In this document: positions 56,768 through 64,000 of the stretch, in pieces
Layout of the letters: every line of letters starts with the position of its first letter
How positions within the stretch are numbered: the first letter of the stretch is position 1
Assembly: GCF_900457465.1 (NCBI RefSeq)
Contig: NZ_UAUU01000011.1
Span: 1,178,001-1,242,000 of the forward strand
Source: Sphingobacterium multivorum
GTDB lineage: Bacteria; Bacteroidota; Bacteroidia; Sphingobacteriales; Sphingobacteriaceae
Reading direction: 5' to 3'
Length of the DNA stretch: 64,000 nucleotides
Program-made: the position numbers and the translations under genes
Notes under the pieces: generated by a model
Databases searched by the model: none
The model's input: only the letters and a program-made list of their open reading frames with translations
Told to the model about the DNA's origin: nothing

Positions 56768-56812
56768 GTTGTTTTCTATATCCGATGTTGCACTTGGCGA
56801 CCAAAGTGATGT

Positions 56813-57658
56813 TTACAATGGTATATTTCGCAGGAAATCATTTAGCACGGCATTGAATTTTTCGGGTTCCTCGAGATTCGGCAAGTGCCCGGATTCTTCA
56901 AACTCCATATAGCGGACGTCGGGTATATTTTCGATAAGGATATTTGTTTGTTCTTCGCTCATCATCTTGTCGTGTTTCCCTTTTATAATCAGTGTTGGGA
57001 TAATAATGGTCTTCAACGAATGGGTTGTATCTGTTCGTGAAGCAAGAGCAAGTTGTGTCGCACAAATGCTGGCGACTTCATTTCTGCGAATACAGCTTTT
57101 GATGAGTTCAACAGCTTCGGGGTTTTCACGGATTGTTTTATCGTGAAATACATTCGCGATAAAGCCAATGGCAAACGGTCTTCTGCCATATTTTAATAGC
57201 GCCTGAATGGAATCAAAACGCTTTTGTTTGCTTTTGTTGTCGTCGGAAAGGGAATTCGTGTCACAGAGGATAAGTCCTTTGAGTTGTTGGCCGATCAGTT
57301 CATAGGTCCTGAGTGCAATGTAGCCGCCCATAGAAATTCCACAAAGGACGACATGATTGAGGTCGAGTTTACGAATAAATTCCACTAGATCTTTGGCAAA
57401 AACATCGACGGAGAAAAAACCATGTCCATTGGTGCTTAGTCCATGTCCGCGAACATCAATGGCGATGCCTGTATAATCTTCGTCGAGTTGCAGGAGCTGC
57501 TGTTTCCACGTGTTTTTGTTGAAGGGAAAACCATGGATGAAAATGACTGTTTTTGGAGCGGGGTATAATTTGCTGGGGCGAATATAATAGGAGATACTGA
57601 TATCTCCGATGCGAATTTTACTGAGTTTTAATTCTCTTTTGCTCATGAATGCTAACAT
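56813..57658 (-). CDS. Alpha/beta fold hydrolase
   Basis: 281 residues. Oxyanion region 'FIHGFPFNKNTWKQQL', nucleophile elbow 'LCGISMGGYIALR' with Ser, catalytic Asp in 'IIKGKHDKMM' and His in 'ESGHLPNLEEPEKF'. Soluble, no signal. Substrate unknown. Start may be Met 57646. Confidence 0.88.
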   Translation of the reverse strand: MLAFMSKRELKLSKIRIGDISISYYIRPSKLYPAPKTVIFIHGFPFNKNTWKQQLLQLDEDYTGIAIDVRGHGLSTNGHGFFSVDVFAKDLVEFIRKLDLNHVVLCGISMGGYIALRTYELIGQQLKGLILCDTNSLSDDNKSKQKRFDSIQALLKYGRRPFAIGFIANVFHDKTIRENPEAVELIKSCIRRNEVASICATQLALASRTDTTHSLKTIIIPTLIIKGKHDKMMSEEQTNILIENIPDVRYMEFEESGHLPNLEEPEKFNAVLNDFLRNIPL

Positions 57659-57757
57659 TTGTCAGTGTCTGAAAAAAAAAGTTGATATTTTAAATATAAT
57701 ATTATCAACGAGATAAAAGAAATGTTGTTGTATAAAGTTTAAAAAAGAGAAAAAATG

Positions 57758-57788
57758 TTTGTTAAATCGATAAATATAACGATATTTG
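57758..57788 (+). promoter_or_regulatory. Promoter of the first tRNA-Arg genes
   Basis: TTTG (57758-57761), 19 nt, GATATTTG (57781-57788). The same arrangement occurs at the third tRNA, with shared downstream CACCAAAAC. Confidence 0.65.
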
Positions 57789-57833
57789 CATCACCAAAAC
57801 GGAAAAGGATAACAGATTTGTTTTGGTTGCCTA

Positions 57834-57907
57834 GCGCTCCTAGCTCAATTGGATAGAGCATCTGACTACGAATCAGAAGGTTAGGGGTTCGACTCCCTTG
57901 GTGCGCA
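57834..57907 (+). tRNA. tRNA-Arg (ACG), copy 1
   Basis: 74-nt cloverleaf with D arm GCTC/GAGC, anticodon loop CTACGAA (anticodon ACG), T-arm AGGGG-TTCGACT-CCCTT. Acceptor GCGCTCC/GGTGCGC has a T5-T68 mismatch, repaired in copies 2 and 3. CCA is not encoded. Confidence 0.92.
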
Positions 57908-57934
57908 CGAATACAGGTTCTGTATCTTAAAAAG

Positions 57935-58008
57935 GCATTCCTAGCTCAATTGGATAGAGCATCTGACTACGAATCAGAAGGTTAGGGGTTCGACTCCCTT
58001 GGAGTGCA
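57935..58008 (+). tRNA. tRNA-Arg (ACG), copy 2
   Basis: 74 nt, anticodon loop CTACGAA. Acceptor GCATTCC/GGAGTGC with one G-T pair. It lies 27 bp after copy 1, so probably in the same transcript. Terminator follows at 58014-58042. Confidence 0.93.
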
Positions 58009-58013
58009 CAAAG

Positions 58014-58042
58014 AAAAGCCAGTCAATTTGATTGGCTTTTTT
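58014..58042 (+). terminator. Terminator after tRNA-Arg copies 1 and 2
   Basis: AAAAGCCAGTCAA stem with TTGATTGGCTTTT and T run. Confidence 0.75.
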
Positions 58043-58103
58043 GTTTTTATTAACGTTGTTGCAAAGCTGTCGATGGTAAAGGGAACTTCTTTTTGAAAAA
58101 AAA

Positions 58104-58134
58104 TTTGTAAAAAAACGAATTCTGACTATATTTG
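58104..58134 (+). promoter_or_regulatory. Promoter of the third tRNA-Arg gene
   Basis: TTTG (58104-58107), exactly 19 nt, TATATTTG (58127-58134): a textbook Bacteroidota promoter. Confidence 0.75.
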
Positions 58135-58180
58135 CGTCACCAAAACACATGGGACAGAGTTCTAAACGTAATGGTTTATT

Positions 58181-58254
58181 GCGCTCCTAGCTCAATTGGA
58201 TAGAGCATCTGACTACGGATCAGAAGGTTAGGGGTTCGACTCCCTTGGAGCGCA
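58181..58254 (+). tRNA. tRNA-Arg (ACG), copy 3
   Basis: 74 nt with perfect acceptor GCGCTCC/GGAGCGC and anticodon loop CTACGGA, one base different from copies 1 and 2. A terminator hairpin (AAAAGCCTAGTCA arm) at 58261-58295 follows. Confidence 0.95.
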
Positions 58255-58260
58255 CAACTG

Positions 58261-58295
58261 AAAAGCCTAGTCATCATCTGTGATTAGGCTTTTAT
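58261..58295 (+). terminator. Terminator after tRNA-Arg copy 3
   Basis: AAAAGCCTA stem with TAGGCTTTT and T-rich tail, just before adk. Confidence 0.7.
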
Positions 58296-58328
58296 TTTTT
58301 AACTCGTTTTAATTTCTTAAATAAAACT

Positions 58329-58898
58329 ATGCTAAACCTTGTAATATTTGGCCCTCCGGGTGCAGGTAAGGGAACCCAATCTGCAAAGCTTATTGAAAAA
58401 TATCAATTGGTTCATGTTTCAACTGGTGATATTTTTAGAGCACACATTAAAGGTCAAACGCCACTTGGTCAACAAGTGAGCCAGATTATTGCTGAGGGAA
58501 ATTTAGTGCCAGATTCGATTACGATAGCAATGCTGGAAGAGGAAGTAAAGAAAAATCCGGATGCAAAAGGATTTATTTTTGATGGATTTCCTCGTACTGT
58601 TGCTCAAGCTGAAGCATTGGATGCTTTTTTAGAAGGTATCAATACATCAATCTCGGTCGTAATCGCACTGGATGTGAATGAGGATGAATTGAAAGCACGC
58701 ATCGCTAAACGTAAGGAAATTTCTGGTCGTGCGGATGATGATGCGGATAAATTGGTGAAGCGTATCGATGAATATTTCACAAAGACGATTCATGTGTTGC
58801 CGTATTACGAGGCACAAGGCAAGCTTTCTAAAGTGAATGGTATCGGCGATATCGATTCTATCTTTAAAAGTTTGACTGATATCATCGATAATTATTAA
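58329..58898 (+). CDS. adk: Adenylate kinase
   Basis: Interconverts ATP+AMP and 2 ADP. 189 residues, short type without zinc lid: P-loop 'FGPPGAGKGTQ', AMP site 'STGDIFRAHI' and 'DGFPRTVAQAEAL', lid 'KRKEISGRADDD'. Followed 36 bp later by obgE. Confidence 0.97.
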   Translation: MLNLVIFGPPGAGKGTQSAKLIEKYQLVHVSTGDIFRAHIKGQTPLGQQVSQIIAEGNLVPDSITIAMLEEEVKKNPDAKGFIFDGFPRTVAQAEALDAFLEGINTSISVVIALDVNEDELKARIAKRKEISGRADDDADKLVKRIDEYFTKTIHVLPYYEAQGKLSKVNGIGDIDSIFKSLTDIIDNY

Positions 58899-58934
58899 TT
58901 AAGATAAGTATTTTCTAGACTGTAATAAATTGTA

Positions 58935-59932
58935 ATGGCGCAAGGTTCGAATTTTGTTGATTATGTGAAAGTGTGTTGTCGTTCTGGACATGGTGGGGCA
59001 GGTTCGGCTCATTTGCACCGTGACAAGCACACCGCTACTGGTGGACCCGATGGTGGTGACGGCGGTCGTGGCGGACATATTATACTGAAAGGAACGACTA
59101 ATCTCTGGACGTTACTCCATTTAAAATATCGTAAACATATCATCGCGTCAAACGGTGAGTCTGCGGTAGTTCTTTGCGTACCGGGGCAACCGGACGTGAT
59201 GAGATCTTGGAAGTGCCACTGGGTACGATTGCAAAGGATGCGGAGACGGGAGAGGTATTGTTCGATATCACAGAAGACGGTGAAACCAGAATATTGGTTC
59301 CGGGTGGAAAAGGCGGGCTGGGCAATTGGCATTTTAAGTCGCCGACACAACAGACACCACGGTTTTCGCAACCTGGTCTTCCGGGGAAAGAGCAGTGGAT
59401 GATTCTCGAATTGAAGGTTCTTGCTGATGTTGGATTGGTGGGATTCCCGAATGCAGGTAAATCAACGTTGTTGTCCGTGGTCTCTGCTGCGAAACCAGAA
59501 ATCGCGAATTACCCCTTTACAACACTGGTGCCTAATTTGGGTATGGTAAGCTACCGGGATAACCGTTCTTTTGTTATGGCCGATATTCCGGGTATTATCG
59601 AAGGGGCTTCGGAAGGAAAGGGATTAGGGTATCGTTTCTTGCGGCATATCGAACGAAATTCTGTTTTGTTGTTTATGGTGCCGGCCGATACAGACCGGAC
59701 AATCCGGGAGGAGTACGCCATTCTATTGAATGAACTGACTGCATATAATCCCGAGTTGGCAGATAAACCTAAATTGCTGGCTATTACCAAGTCTGATATG
59801 CTCGATGAGGAGCTGGAGAAGGAAATGGAGCTGGAGCTGCCGGAAAATGTACCCTATATTTTCATTTCGTCGGTGACCGGTAAAAATATATTGCCATTGA
59901 AAGATATGATCTGGAAAGCAATCAACTCTTAA
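58935..59932 (+). CDS. obgE: Obg GTPase, one frameshift
   Basis: Ribosome-associated GTPase normally essential. The N-terminal glycine-rich Obg domain ('SGHGGAGSAHLHRDK', 'GGPDGGDGGRGG') reads in one frame to about 59162, and the rest in another: 'TGATGRDEILEVPLGT', 'GFPNAGKST', 'DIPGIIEGASEGKGLG', 'TKSD'. One missing G near 59163 would restore 'NGESGGSSLRTGATGRDE', about 332 residues. A broken obgE would not be viable, so sequencing error is nearly certain. Confidence 0.9.
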
Positions 59933-59940
59933 GTTTAAAT

Positions 59941-59991
59941 ACATAAACAGAAAAGGCGCCCCACACCGTAGGGCGCCTTTTCTGTTTATGT
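59941..59991. terminator. 21-bp perfect palindromic terminator after obgE
   Basis: Arms 59941-59961 and 59971-59991 are perfectly complementary over 21 bp, loop of 9 nt, with AAAAGGCGCC/GGCGCCTTTT core. Confidence 0.85.
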
Positions 59992-60469
59992 TAACTACGA
60001 ATTTCTATCCTTAAACTTTCATTGCCCCCAGTTTTAGTGGTAACGGCAACTGGCTGATTTAAGAAACGCATTACAACTGACTCATTCAGCCACCAACTTA
60101 TCCCTAATCCCAATTTTCAATTAGTTTTTTAGTCAGTATTTATTCACTGTTTATTCAGTCTTCACTGAGCAAGCACTGAACAAGCACTGAACGAACACCG
60201 AACAAGCACTGTTAAAAAGACGAATTTGATTCCTCCGTATTTCTAATTTTCTGCAACTAAAAATTAAAAGAAAAAAGGAAGAAGCTGCGATTACGAAGCA
60301 AAAAGATCGCTGTTCTGTAATAATAGGTCATTTTAACGGGAAGATGAACTAGCGCACAGCATTGTGCTCCAAAAAATGTATGTTTTTTAAGTTTTTTTAT
60401 TAATTTCAACCTATTATTTAATCCCTGATGGACGACTGTTTTTCAGTTCCATCGCCAAACTAAATCTAA
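59992..60469. other. 478-bp intergenic region, no gene seen apart from the repeat
   Basis: Between the obgE terminator and the TM2 gene. No convincing ORF on either strand. It holds repeat copy B (60111-60233) and AT-rich stretches. Confidence 0.6.
60111..60233. repeat. 123-bp repeat element, copy B, with five 11-bp tandem units
   Basis: Units at 60163-60217: CACTGAGCAAG, CACTGAACAAG, CACTGAACGAA, CACCGAACAAG, CACTGTTAAAA. Left flank TTTATTCACTGTTTATTCAGT resembles that of copy A (906-1027), as do the outer ends. Confidence 0.75.
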
Positions 60470-60826
60470 ATGAAAACAGAAGACGAAAAGTATTGTGTAG
60501 AGTGCGGTAAGTTAATCAATATCAAGGCGGAGGTGTGCCCATTTTGTGGTGTGAGACAGCCTATTTTTTATGCTAACCAACCTTTTCAACAGCAAAACAA
60601 CACCTTTCAGGATGACAGGTGGTTACCAGCACTGTTATTTTGTTTTTTTCTCGGCCCTTTTGGAGCGCATCGATTCTACTTGGGGCAAATTGGTACTGCT
60701 GTTATTCAGCTGCTTACCTTGGGGGGATGTGGTATCTGGTATCTAATCGATTTGATTATGATTATTGTCGGAAAATATAAAGATGCCAACGGTAATTATA
60801 TCAAGAGTCCAATTAACAATAATTAA
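60470..60826 (+). CDS. TM2 domain protein with zinc ribbon
   Basis: 118 residues: N-terminal zinc ribbon 'CVECG...CPFCG', then the TM2 pair of membrane helices with 'FFLGPFGAHRFYLGQ' and 'YLIDLIMIIVGKYKDANGN'. Function unknown. Stop overlaps the next start by 1 bp. Confidence 0.88.
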   Translation: MKTEDEKYCVECGKLINIKAEVCPFCGVRQPIFYANQPFQQQNNTFQDDRWLPALLFCFFLGPFGAHRFYLGQIGTAVIQLLTLGGCGIWYLIDLIMIIVGKYKDANGNYIKSPINNN

Positions 60827-61137
60827 TGATTTCGCTCGTCCTGAAATACCATAAATGTCATTGGATATATTCGTTGGTGCTAGGGTATTTCGGGATTGCC
60901 ATTGGCTCTTATCTTTTTACAGATATCCATATCCTTATTCCCTGTCTTTGGAAGAGTATCAGTGGTTCTGATTGTCCCGGTTGTGGGTTAACAAGAGCCT
61001 TTATCGCCTTGCTGCGGATGGAATGGCAAGAAGCTTGGTTAGAAAACCCGCTGATTTATATGCTTGTCCCATTATTGACTGTGCTGATTTTGAGGGACTT
61101 TATTCGGTTTCGGGAAGTCCAATCAATGGAAGGATAA
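60826..61137 (+). CDS. DUF2752 membrane protein
   Basis: 103 residues with 'CPGCGLTRAF' between hydrophobic segments, the DUF2752 signature. TM2 and DUF2752 are commonly neighbours; roles unknown. Confidence 0.88.
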   Translation: MISLVLKYHKCHWIYSLVLGYFGIAIGSYLFTDIHILIPCLWKSISGSDCPGCGLTRAFIALLRMEWQEAWLENPLIYMLVPLLTVLILRDFIRFREVQSMEG

Positions 61138-61176
61138 AAAAATAAAAAATGTTTTCACTTTATAAGTGATATGTCG

Positions 61177-61184
61177 TAACTTTG
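61177..61184 (+). promoter_or_regulatory. -7 promoter box of carA
   Basis: TAACTTTG fits TAnnTTTG. Transcription would start near 61190, giving a leader of about 175 nt to the carA ATG at 61366. Confidence 0.5.
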
Positions 61185-61189
61185 TCTCC

Positions 61190-61297
61190 CGTGAAAATTA
61201 AAGTAGAGTCTTTACTGGTAGGTGCCTTAGGAAACGGTTTGTCAATCGTAATGATGCATTGTTAATTGATATTTAGCCCATTTGAGGGCTTTTTTTA
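61190..61297 (+). ncRNA. carA leader RNA with attenuator-like terminator and 24-codon leader ORF
   Basis: Between the promoter and carA: a GTG-started 24-codon ORF (61191-61265), a nested hairpin around 61243-61270, then AGCCC-ATTTGA-GGGCT (61275-61290) followed by seven T. It stops before the carA ATG, so an attenuator or small RNA is plausible. Confidence 0.45.
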
Positions 61298-61365
61298 TAT
61301 CCAGTCAAGAAGGCTTTAAAATTCATAAAAGTAAGGATACACATTTTTATAATATTACATCGATA

Positions 61366-62466
61366 ATGACCAACTACAGCAAATTGCCTGCAATTTTAGT
61401 TTTAGAAGATGGTACAGTTTATCACGGTAAAGCCGCTGGTAAAATTGGTACGACTACTGGGGAGATCTGTTTTAATACAGGAACAACCGGTTATCAAGAG
61501 ATTTTTACAGATCCATCTTATTTTGGACAAATCATGGTAACGACCAATGCGCATATTGGTAACTATGGTATTGATGCGGATGATACCGAATCAAATCAAA
61601 TTCAGATTGCTGGATTAGTTTGTAAAAACTATAACATCAACTACAGCCGCAAAATGGCTGATGAATCGATCCAAAGCTACTTTGAGGAAGGAAATTTAGT
61701 TGGTATTTCTGATGTGGATACCCGTTCATTAGTGCGCCATATTCGTGATAAGGGGGCGATGAATGCGATTATTTCTTCAGAAACATTGGATGTTGAAGAA
61801 TTAAAACGTCAATTGGCGGAGGTTCCTTCAATGGATGGTCTGGAATTGTCTTCGAAAGTAACGACAGCTGAGCCTTATTTCTTCGGTAATGAAAATGCTT
61901 CGTTGCGTGTTGCAGTTTTGGATTTGGGAATCAAGAAAAATATCTTGCGCAATTTTGAGGCTCGTGATGTATATACAAAGGTTTTTCCTGCGAAGACAAC
62001 ATTTGAAGAAATGGAGCAGTGGAATCCGGATGGTTATTTCATTTCCAATGGTCCTGGCGATCCAGCACCGATGGATTATGCTATCGAGACTGTAAAAGCT
62101 ATTTTAAACGCAAATAAACCGATGTTTGGTATTTGCTTAGGTCACCAGATTTTAGCATTGGCAAATGGCATCCGCACAAGCAAGTTGCATAATGGACACC
62201 GTGGTATCAACCACCCCGTGAAGAACATTATCGCCAACCGTTGTGAAATTACGTCGCAGAACCACGGTTTTGGAGTTGTGGCTGAAGATATCCAAAATTC
62301 TGAGAACGTCGAAATTACACACGTCAATTTGAACGATCAGTCTATTGAAGGTATCCGTATCAAAGGACAGAAAGCATTTTCGGTGCAATATCATCCAGAA
62401 TCATCACCGGGTCCACATGACTCGCGCTACTTGTTTGATGATTTTGTAGCAATGATCAAAAACTAA
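61366..62466 (+). CDS. carA: Carbamoyl-phosphate synthase small subunit (glutaminase)
   Basis: Releases ammonia from glutamine for carbamoyl phosphate, used for arginine and pyrimidines. 366 residues from ATG 61366 with class I amidotransferase triad: Cys257 ('GICLGHQ'), His343 and Glu345 ('QYHPES'). Upstream frame to 61282 starts in the terminator and is not used. carB is not next to it in this window. Terminator at 62484-62514. Confidence 0.96.
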   Translation: MTNYSKLPAILVLEDGTVYHGKAAGKIGTTTGEICFNTGTTGYQEIFTDPSYFGQIMVTTNAHIGNYGIDADDTESNQIQIAGLVCKNYNINYSRKMADESIQSYFEEGNLVGISDVDTRSLVRHIRDKGAMNAIISSETLDVEELKRQLAEVPSMDGLELSSKVTTAEPYFFGNENASLRVAVLDLGIKKNILRNFEARDVYTKVFPAKTTFEEMEQWNPDGYFISNGPGDPAPMDYAIETVKAILNANKPMFGICLGHQILALANGIRTSKLHNGHRGINHPVKNIIANRCEITSQNHGFGVVAEDIQNSENVEITHVNLNDQSIEGIRIKGQKAFSVQYHPESSPGPHDSRYLFDDFVAMIKN

Positions 62467-62483
62467 ATTGCACAATATTCTAT

Positions 62484-62514
62484 AAAAAACCCTTCAGATT
62501 TTGAAGGGTTTTTT
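62484..62514 (+). terminator. Terminator of carA
   Basis: AAAAAACCCTTCA / TGAAGGGTTTTTT stem. Confidence 0.85.
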
Positions 62515-62592
62515 ATTGTTTTTAGTTGAACAGTTATGCCGATGGAGCATATTTTATTTCATAATAAATAGGGGAATAAATACATTTTTTAT

Positions 62593-62600
62593 TATATTTG
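62593..62600 (+). promoter_or_regulatory. -7 promoter box of eno
   Basis: TATATTTG matches TAnnTTTG, 78 bp before the ATG. No matching -33 box at 19 nt. Confidence 0.5.
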
Positions 62601-62615
62601 ATTGTGAAAAATGTC

Positions 62616-62642
62616 TGTAGATAAGAGTGTGTCTTATCTACA
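62616..62642 (+). promoter_or_regulatory. 5' UTR hairpin of eno
   Basis: Perfect 11-bp stem (62616-62626 with 62632-62642) and GTGTG loop, 36 nt upstream of the eno ATG, just after the predicted transcription start. It could stabilise the mRNA. Confidence 0.6.
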
Positions 62643-62678
62643 CTAAGTAATGAAAATAAATTATAGTCTAATAAAGAG

Positions 62679-63974
62679 ATGAGTTTAATTATCGATGTTC
62701 ATGCGCGTCAAATTTTGGATTCGCGCGGTAACCCTACAATTGAGGTAGATGTTACTACACAAAATGGTTTTGTTGGTCGTGCAGCTGTTCCTTCAGGTGC
62801 TTCAACTGGTATTCACGAAGCAGTAGAATTACGTGATGGTGACAAGTCAAAATATCTAGGAAAAGGTGTTTTGAAAGCTGTTGAGAATGTAAACACTAAA
62901 ATTGCAAAAGCGCTAGAAGGTGTAGATGTTTTCGAGCAAAATGCCATCGATAAAATCATGATTGATTTAGACGGTAGCGAAAATAAAGGAAACTTAGGCG
63001 CAAATGCTATTTTAGGAGTTTCTTTAGCTGTAGCGAAAGCTGCTGCACAAGAGTCACGTCAACCATTATACCGTTATATCGGTGGTGTAAATGCGAACAC
63101 GTTACCTATTCCTATGATGAATATCATCAATGGTGGTTCACACTCTGATGCACCTATCGCATTTCAGGAATTTATGATCATGCCTGTGGGTGCGCCTTCA
63201 TTCTCTGAGGCTTTGCGTTGGGGTACTGAGGTTTTCCATACGTTGAAAAAAATCTTACATGACAGAGGTCTTTCAACTGCAGTAGGTGATGAAGGTGGTT
63301 TCGCGCCAACTTTTGAAGGTACTGAGGATGCCATCGAAACAGTTTTGAAAGCGATTGAAATTGCCGGTTACAAACCTGGTCAAGATGTTTGTTTAGCGTT
63401 GGATTGTGCTTCTTCTGAGTTCTACAAAGATGGTAAATACGATTATACTAAATTTGAAGGTGATAAAGGAGCTGTGCGTTCTAGCGAAGAGCAAGCAAGC
63501 TATTTGGCTGAATTAACAGCTAAATACCCTATTATTTCTATAGAAGATGGTATGGCTGAAGATGATTGGGCTGGTTGGAAAACATTGACTGACAAAATCG
63601 GTGACCATGTTCAATTAGTAGGTGATGATCTTTTTGTTACCAATACAAAACGTCTTCAACAAGGAATCGATACTCATACAGCAAACTCAATTTTAGTGAA
63701 AGTAAACCAAATTGGTTCATTGACTGAAACAATCAATGCGGTTACTTTAGCTCAAAATTCTGGTTACACTTCTGTGATGTCACACCGTTCGGGCGAGACT
63801 GAAGATGCGACTATCGCTGACTTAGCTGTAGCACTGAACTGCGGTCAGATTAAAACTGGTTCTGCTTCACGTTCTGATCGTATGGCTAAATACAACCAAT
63901 TGTTACGTATTGAGGAGGAATTGGGTGGTAATGCACGTTTCATCGGTAAAAACTTTAAATACGCTAAAAAATAA
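62679..63974 (+). CDS. eno: Enolase
   Basis: Glycolytic 2-phosphoglycerate dehydratase, 431 residues. 'SRGNPTIEVDV', 'PSGASTGIHEAVELRDGD' (split), 'MNIINGGSHSD', 'GDEGGFAP', 'SIEDGMAEDDW', 'LVGDDLFVTN', 'ILVKVNQIGSLTE' and 'SHRSGETED' are intact. Complete and uninterrupted. Confidence 0.98.
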   Translation: MSLIIDVHARQILDSRGNPTIEVDVTTQNGFVGRAAVPSGASTGIHEAVELRDGDKSKYLGKGVLKAVENVNTKIAKALEGVDVFEQNAIDKIMIDLDGSENKGNLGANAILGVSLAVAKAAAQESRQPLYRYIGGVNANTLPIPMMNIINGGSHSDAPIAFQEFMIMPVGAPSFSEALRWGTEVFHTLKKILHDRGLSTAVGDEGGFAPTFEGTEDAIETVLKAIEIAGYKPGQDVCLALDCASSEFYKDGKYDYTKFEGDKGAVRSSEEQASYLAELTAKYPIISIEDGMAEDDWAGWKTLTDKIGDHVQLVGDDLFVTNTKRLQQGIDTHTANSILVKVNQIGSLTETINAVTLAQNSGYTSVMSHRSGETEDATIADLAVALNCGQIKTGSASRSDRMAKYNQLLRIEEELGGNARFIGKNFKYAKK

Positions 63975-63992
63975 GCGAAAGCTTATTTTTTA
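63967..63992 (+). terminator. Terminator of eno
   Basis: AAAAATAAGC-GAAA-GCTTATTTTT, GNRA-like tetraloop, overlapping the stop codon. Confidence 0.8.
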
Positions 63993-64000
63993 TATAAAAA

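Noticed and set aside
61282..61365. 28-residue N-terminal extension of CarA
   Set aside because: Begins at a TTG in the leader terminator; CarA homologues start at the 61366 ATG position.

Overview
The window looks like chromosome from a Bacteroidota bacterium of the Sphingobacteriaceae, most likely Sphingobacterium or a close relative. The evidence is the gene content (DUF3276 protein, DUF983, head-GIN/DUF2807, TonB receptors with an N-terminal carboxypeptidase-like domain, futalosine menaquinone genes), the modest G+C, and promoters of the Bacteroidota type (TTTG, about 19 nt, TAnnTTTG) ahead of tRNA and protein genes. No insertion sequence, prophage, CRISPR array or rRNA was seen.

Layout. 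0-4.4 kb: Hsp20, a 45-residue small ORF, an 11-bp tandem array, a DUF4126 membrane protein and katG. 4.7-13.1 kb: a nickel-handling cluster made of a small exported protein, hypA, hypB, a second UreE-like protein, a FecBCD-type ABC transporter, a GNAT protein and a TonB-dependent receptor; no hydrogenase genes are present. 13.1-21.4 kb: the urease operon, with a small membrane protein, ureABC, a beta-barrel protein, ureEFGD, a urea transporter and a DUF2490 protein. 21.4-32 kb: AraC regulator, DUF1572 and DUF2807 proteins, a TPP-riboswitch thiamine salvage operon (thiM-thiE-thiD-tenA), VanW, a dienelactone hydrolase, a dehydrogenase and a Crp/Fnr regulator. 32.5-45.3 kb: TonB receptor, TPR protein, tyrA and an aminotransferase, an MsbA-type exporter, mqnE-phosphatase-mqnA and a DbpA-type helicase. 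45.5-56.7 kb: asnA, an IscA-like protein, cysteine desulfurase, DUF983, a second AraC regulator, MscS, a 2-hydroxyacid dehydrogenase with a coupled 52-residue small ORF, and a LiaF-like/histidine kinase/LytTR/serine hydrolase operon. 56.8-64 kb: hydrolase, three tRNA-Arg genes, adk, obgE, a second copy of the 11-bp array, TM2 and DUF2752 proteins, carA and eno.

How it works together. The first 20 kb reads as a nickel economy for urease: outer-membrane and inner-membrane uptake, GTPase and metallochaperone delivery (HypA, HypB, two UreE proteins, UreG), the apo-enzyme, and urea import. The two halves share an identical 18-bp sequence placed exactly 40 bp ahead of a TAnnTTTG promoter element, each time in front of a small exported or membrane protein that heads the cluster. 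This is the best candidate for an undescribed regulatory link in the window.

Data quality. At least eleven genes carry single-base indels, mostly in homopolymer runs, including the normally essential obgE. They are concentrated at 37.7-43.1 kb, where an aminotransferase and mqnE each need several corrections. Two genes show compensating pairs of indels. This is much more like sequencing error than gene decay, so broken genes are given here as single loci.
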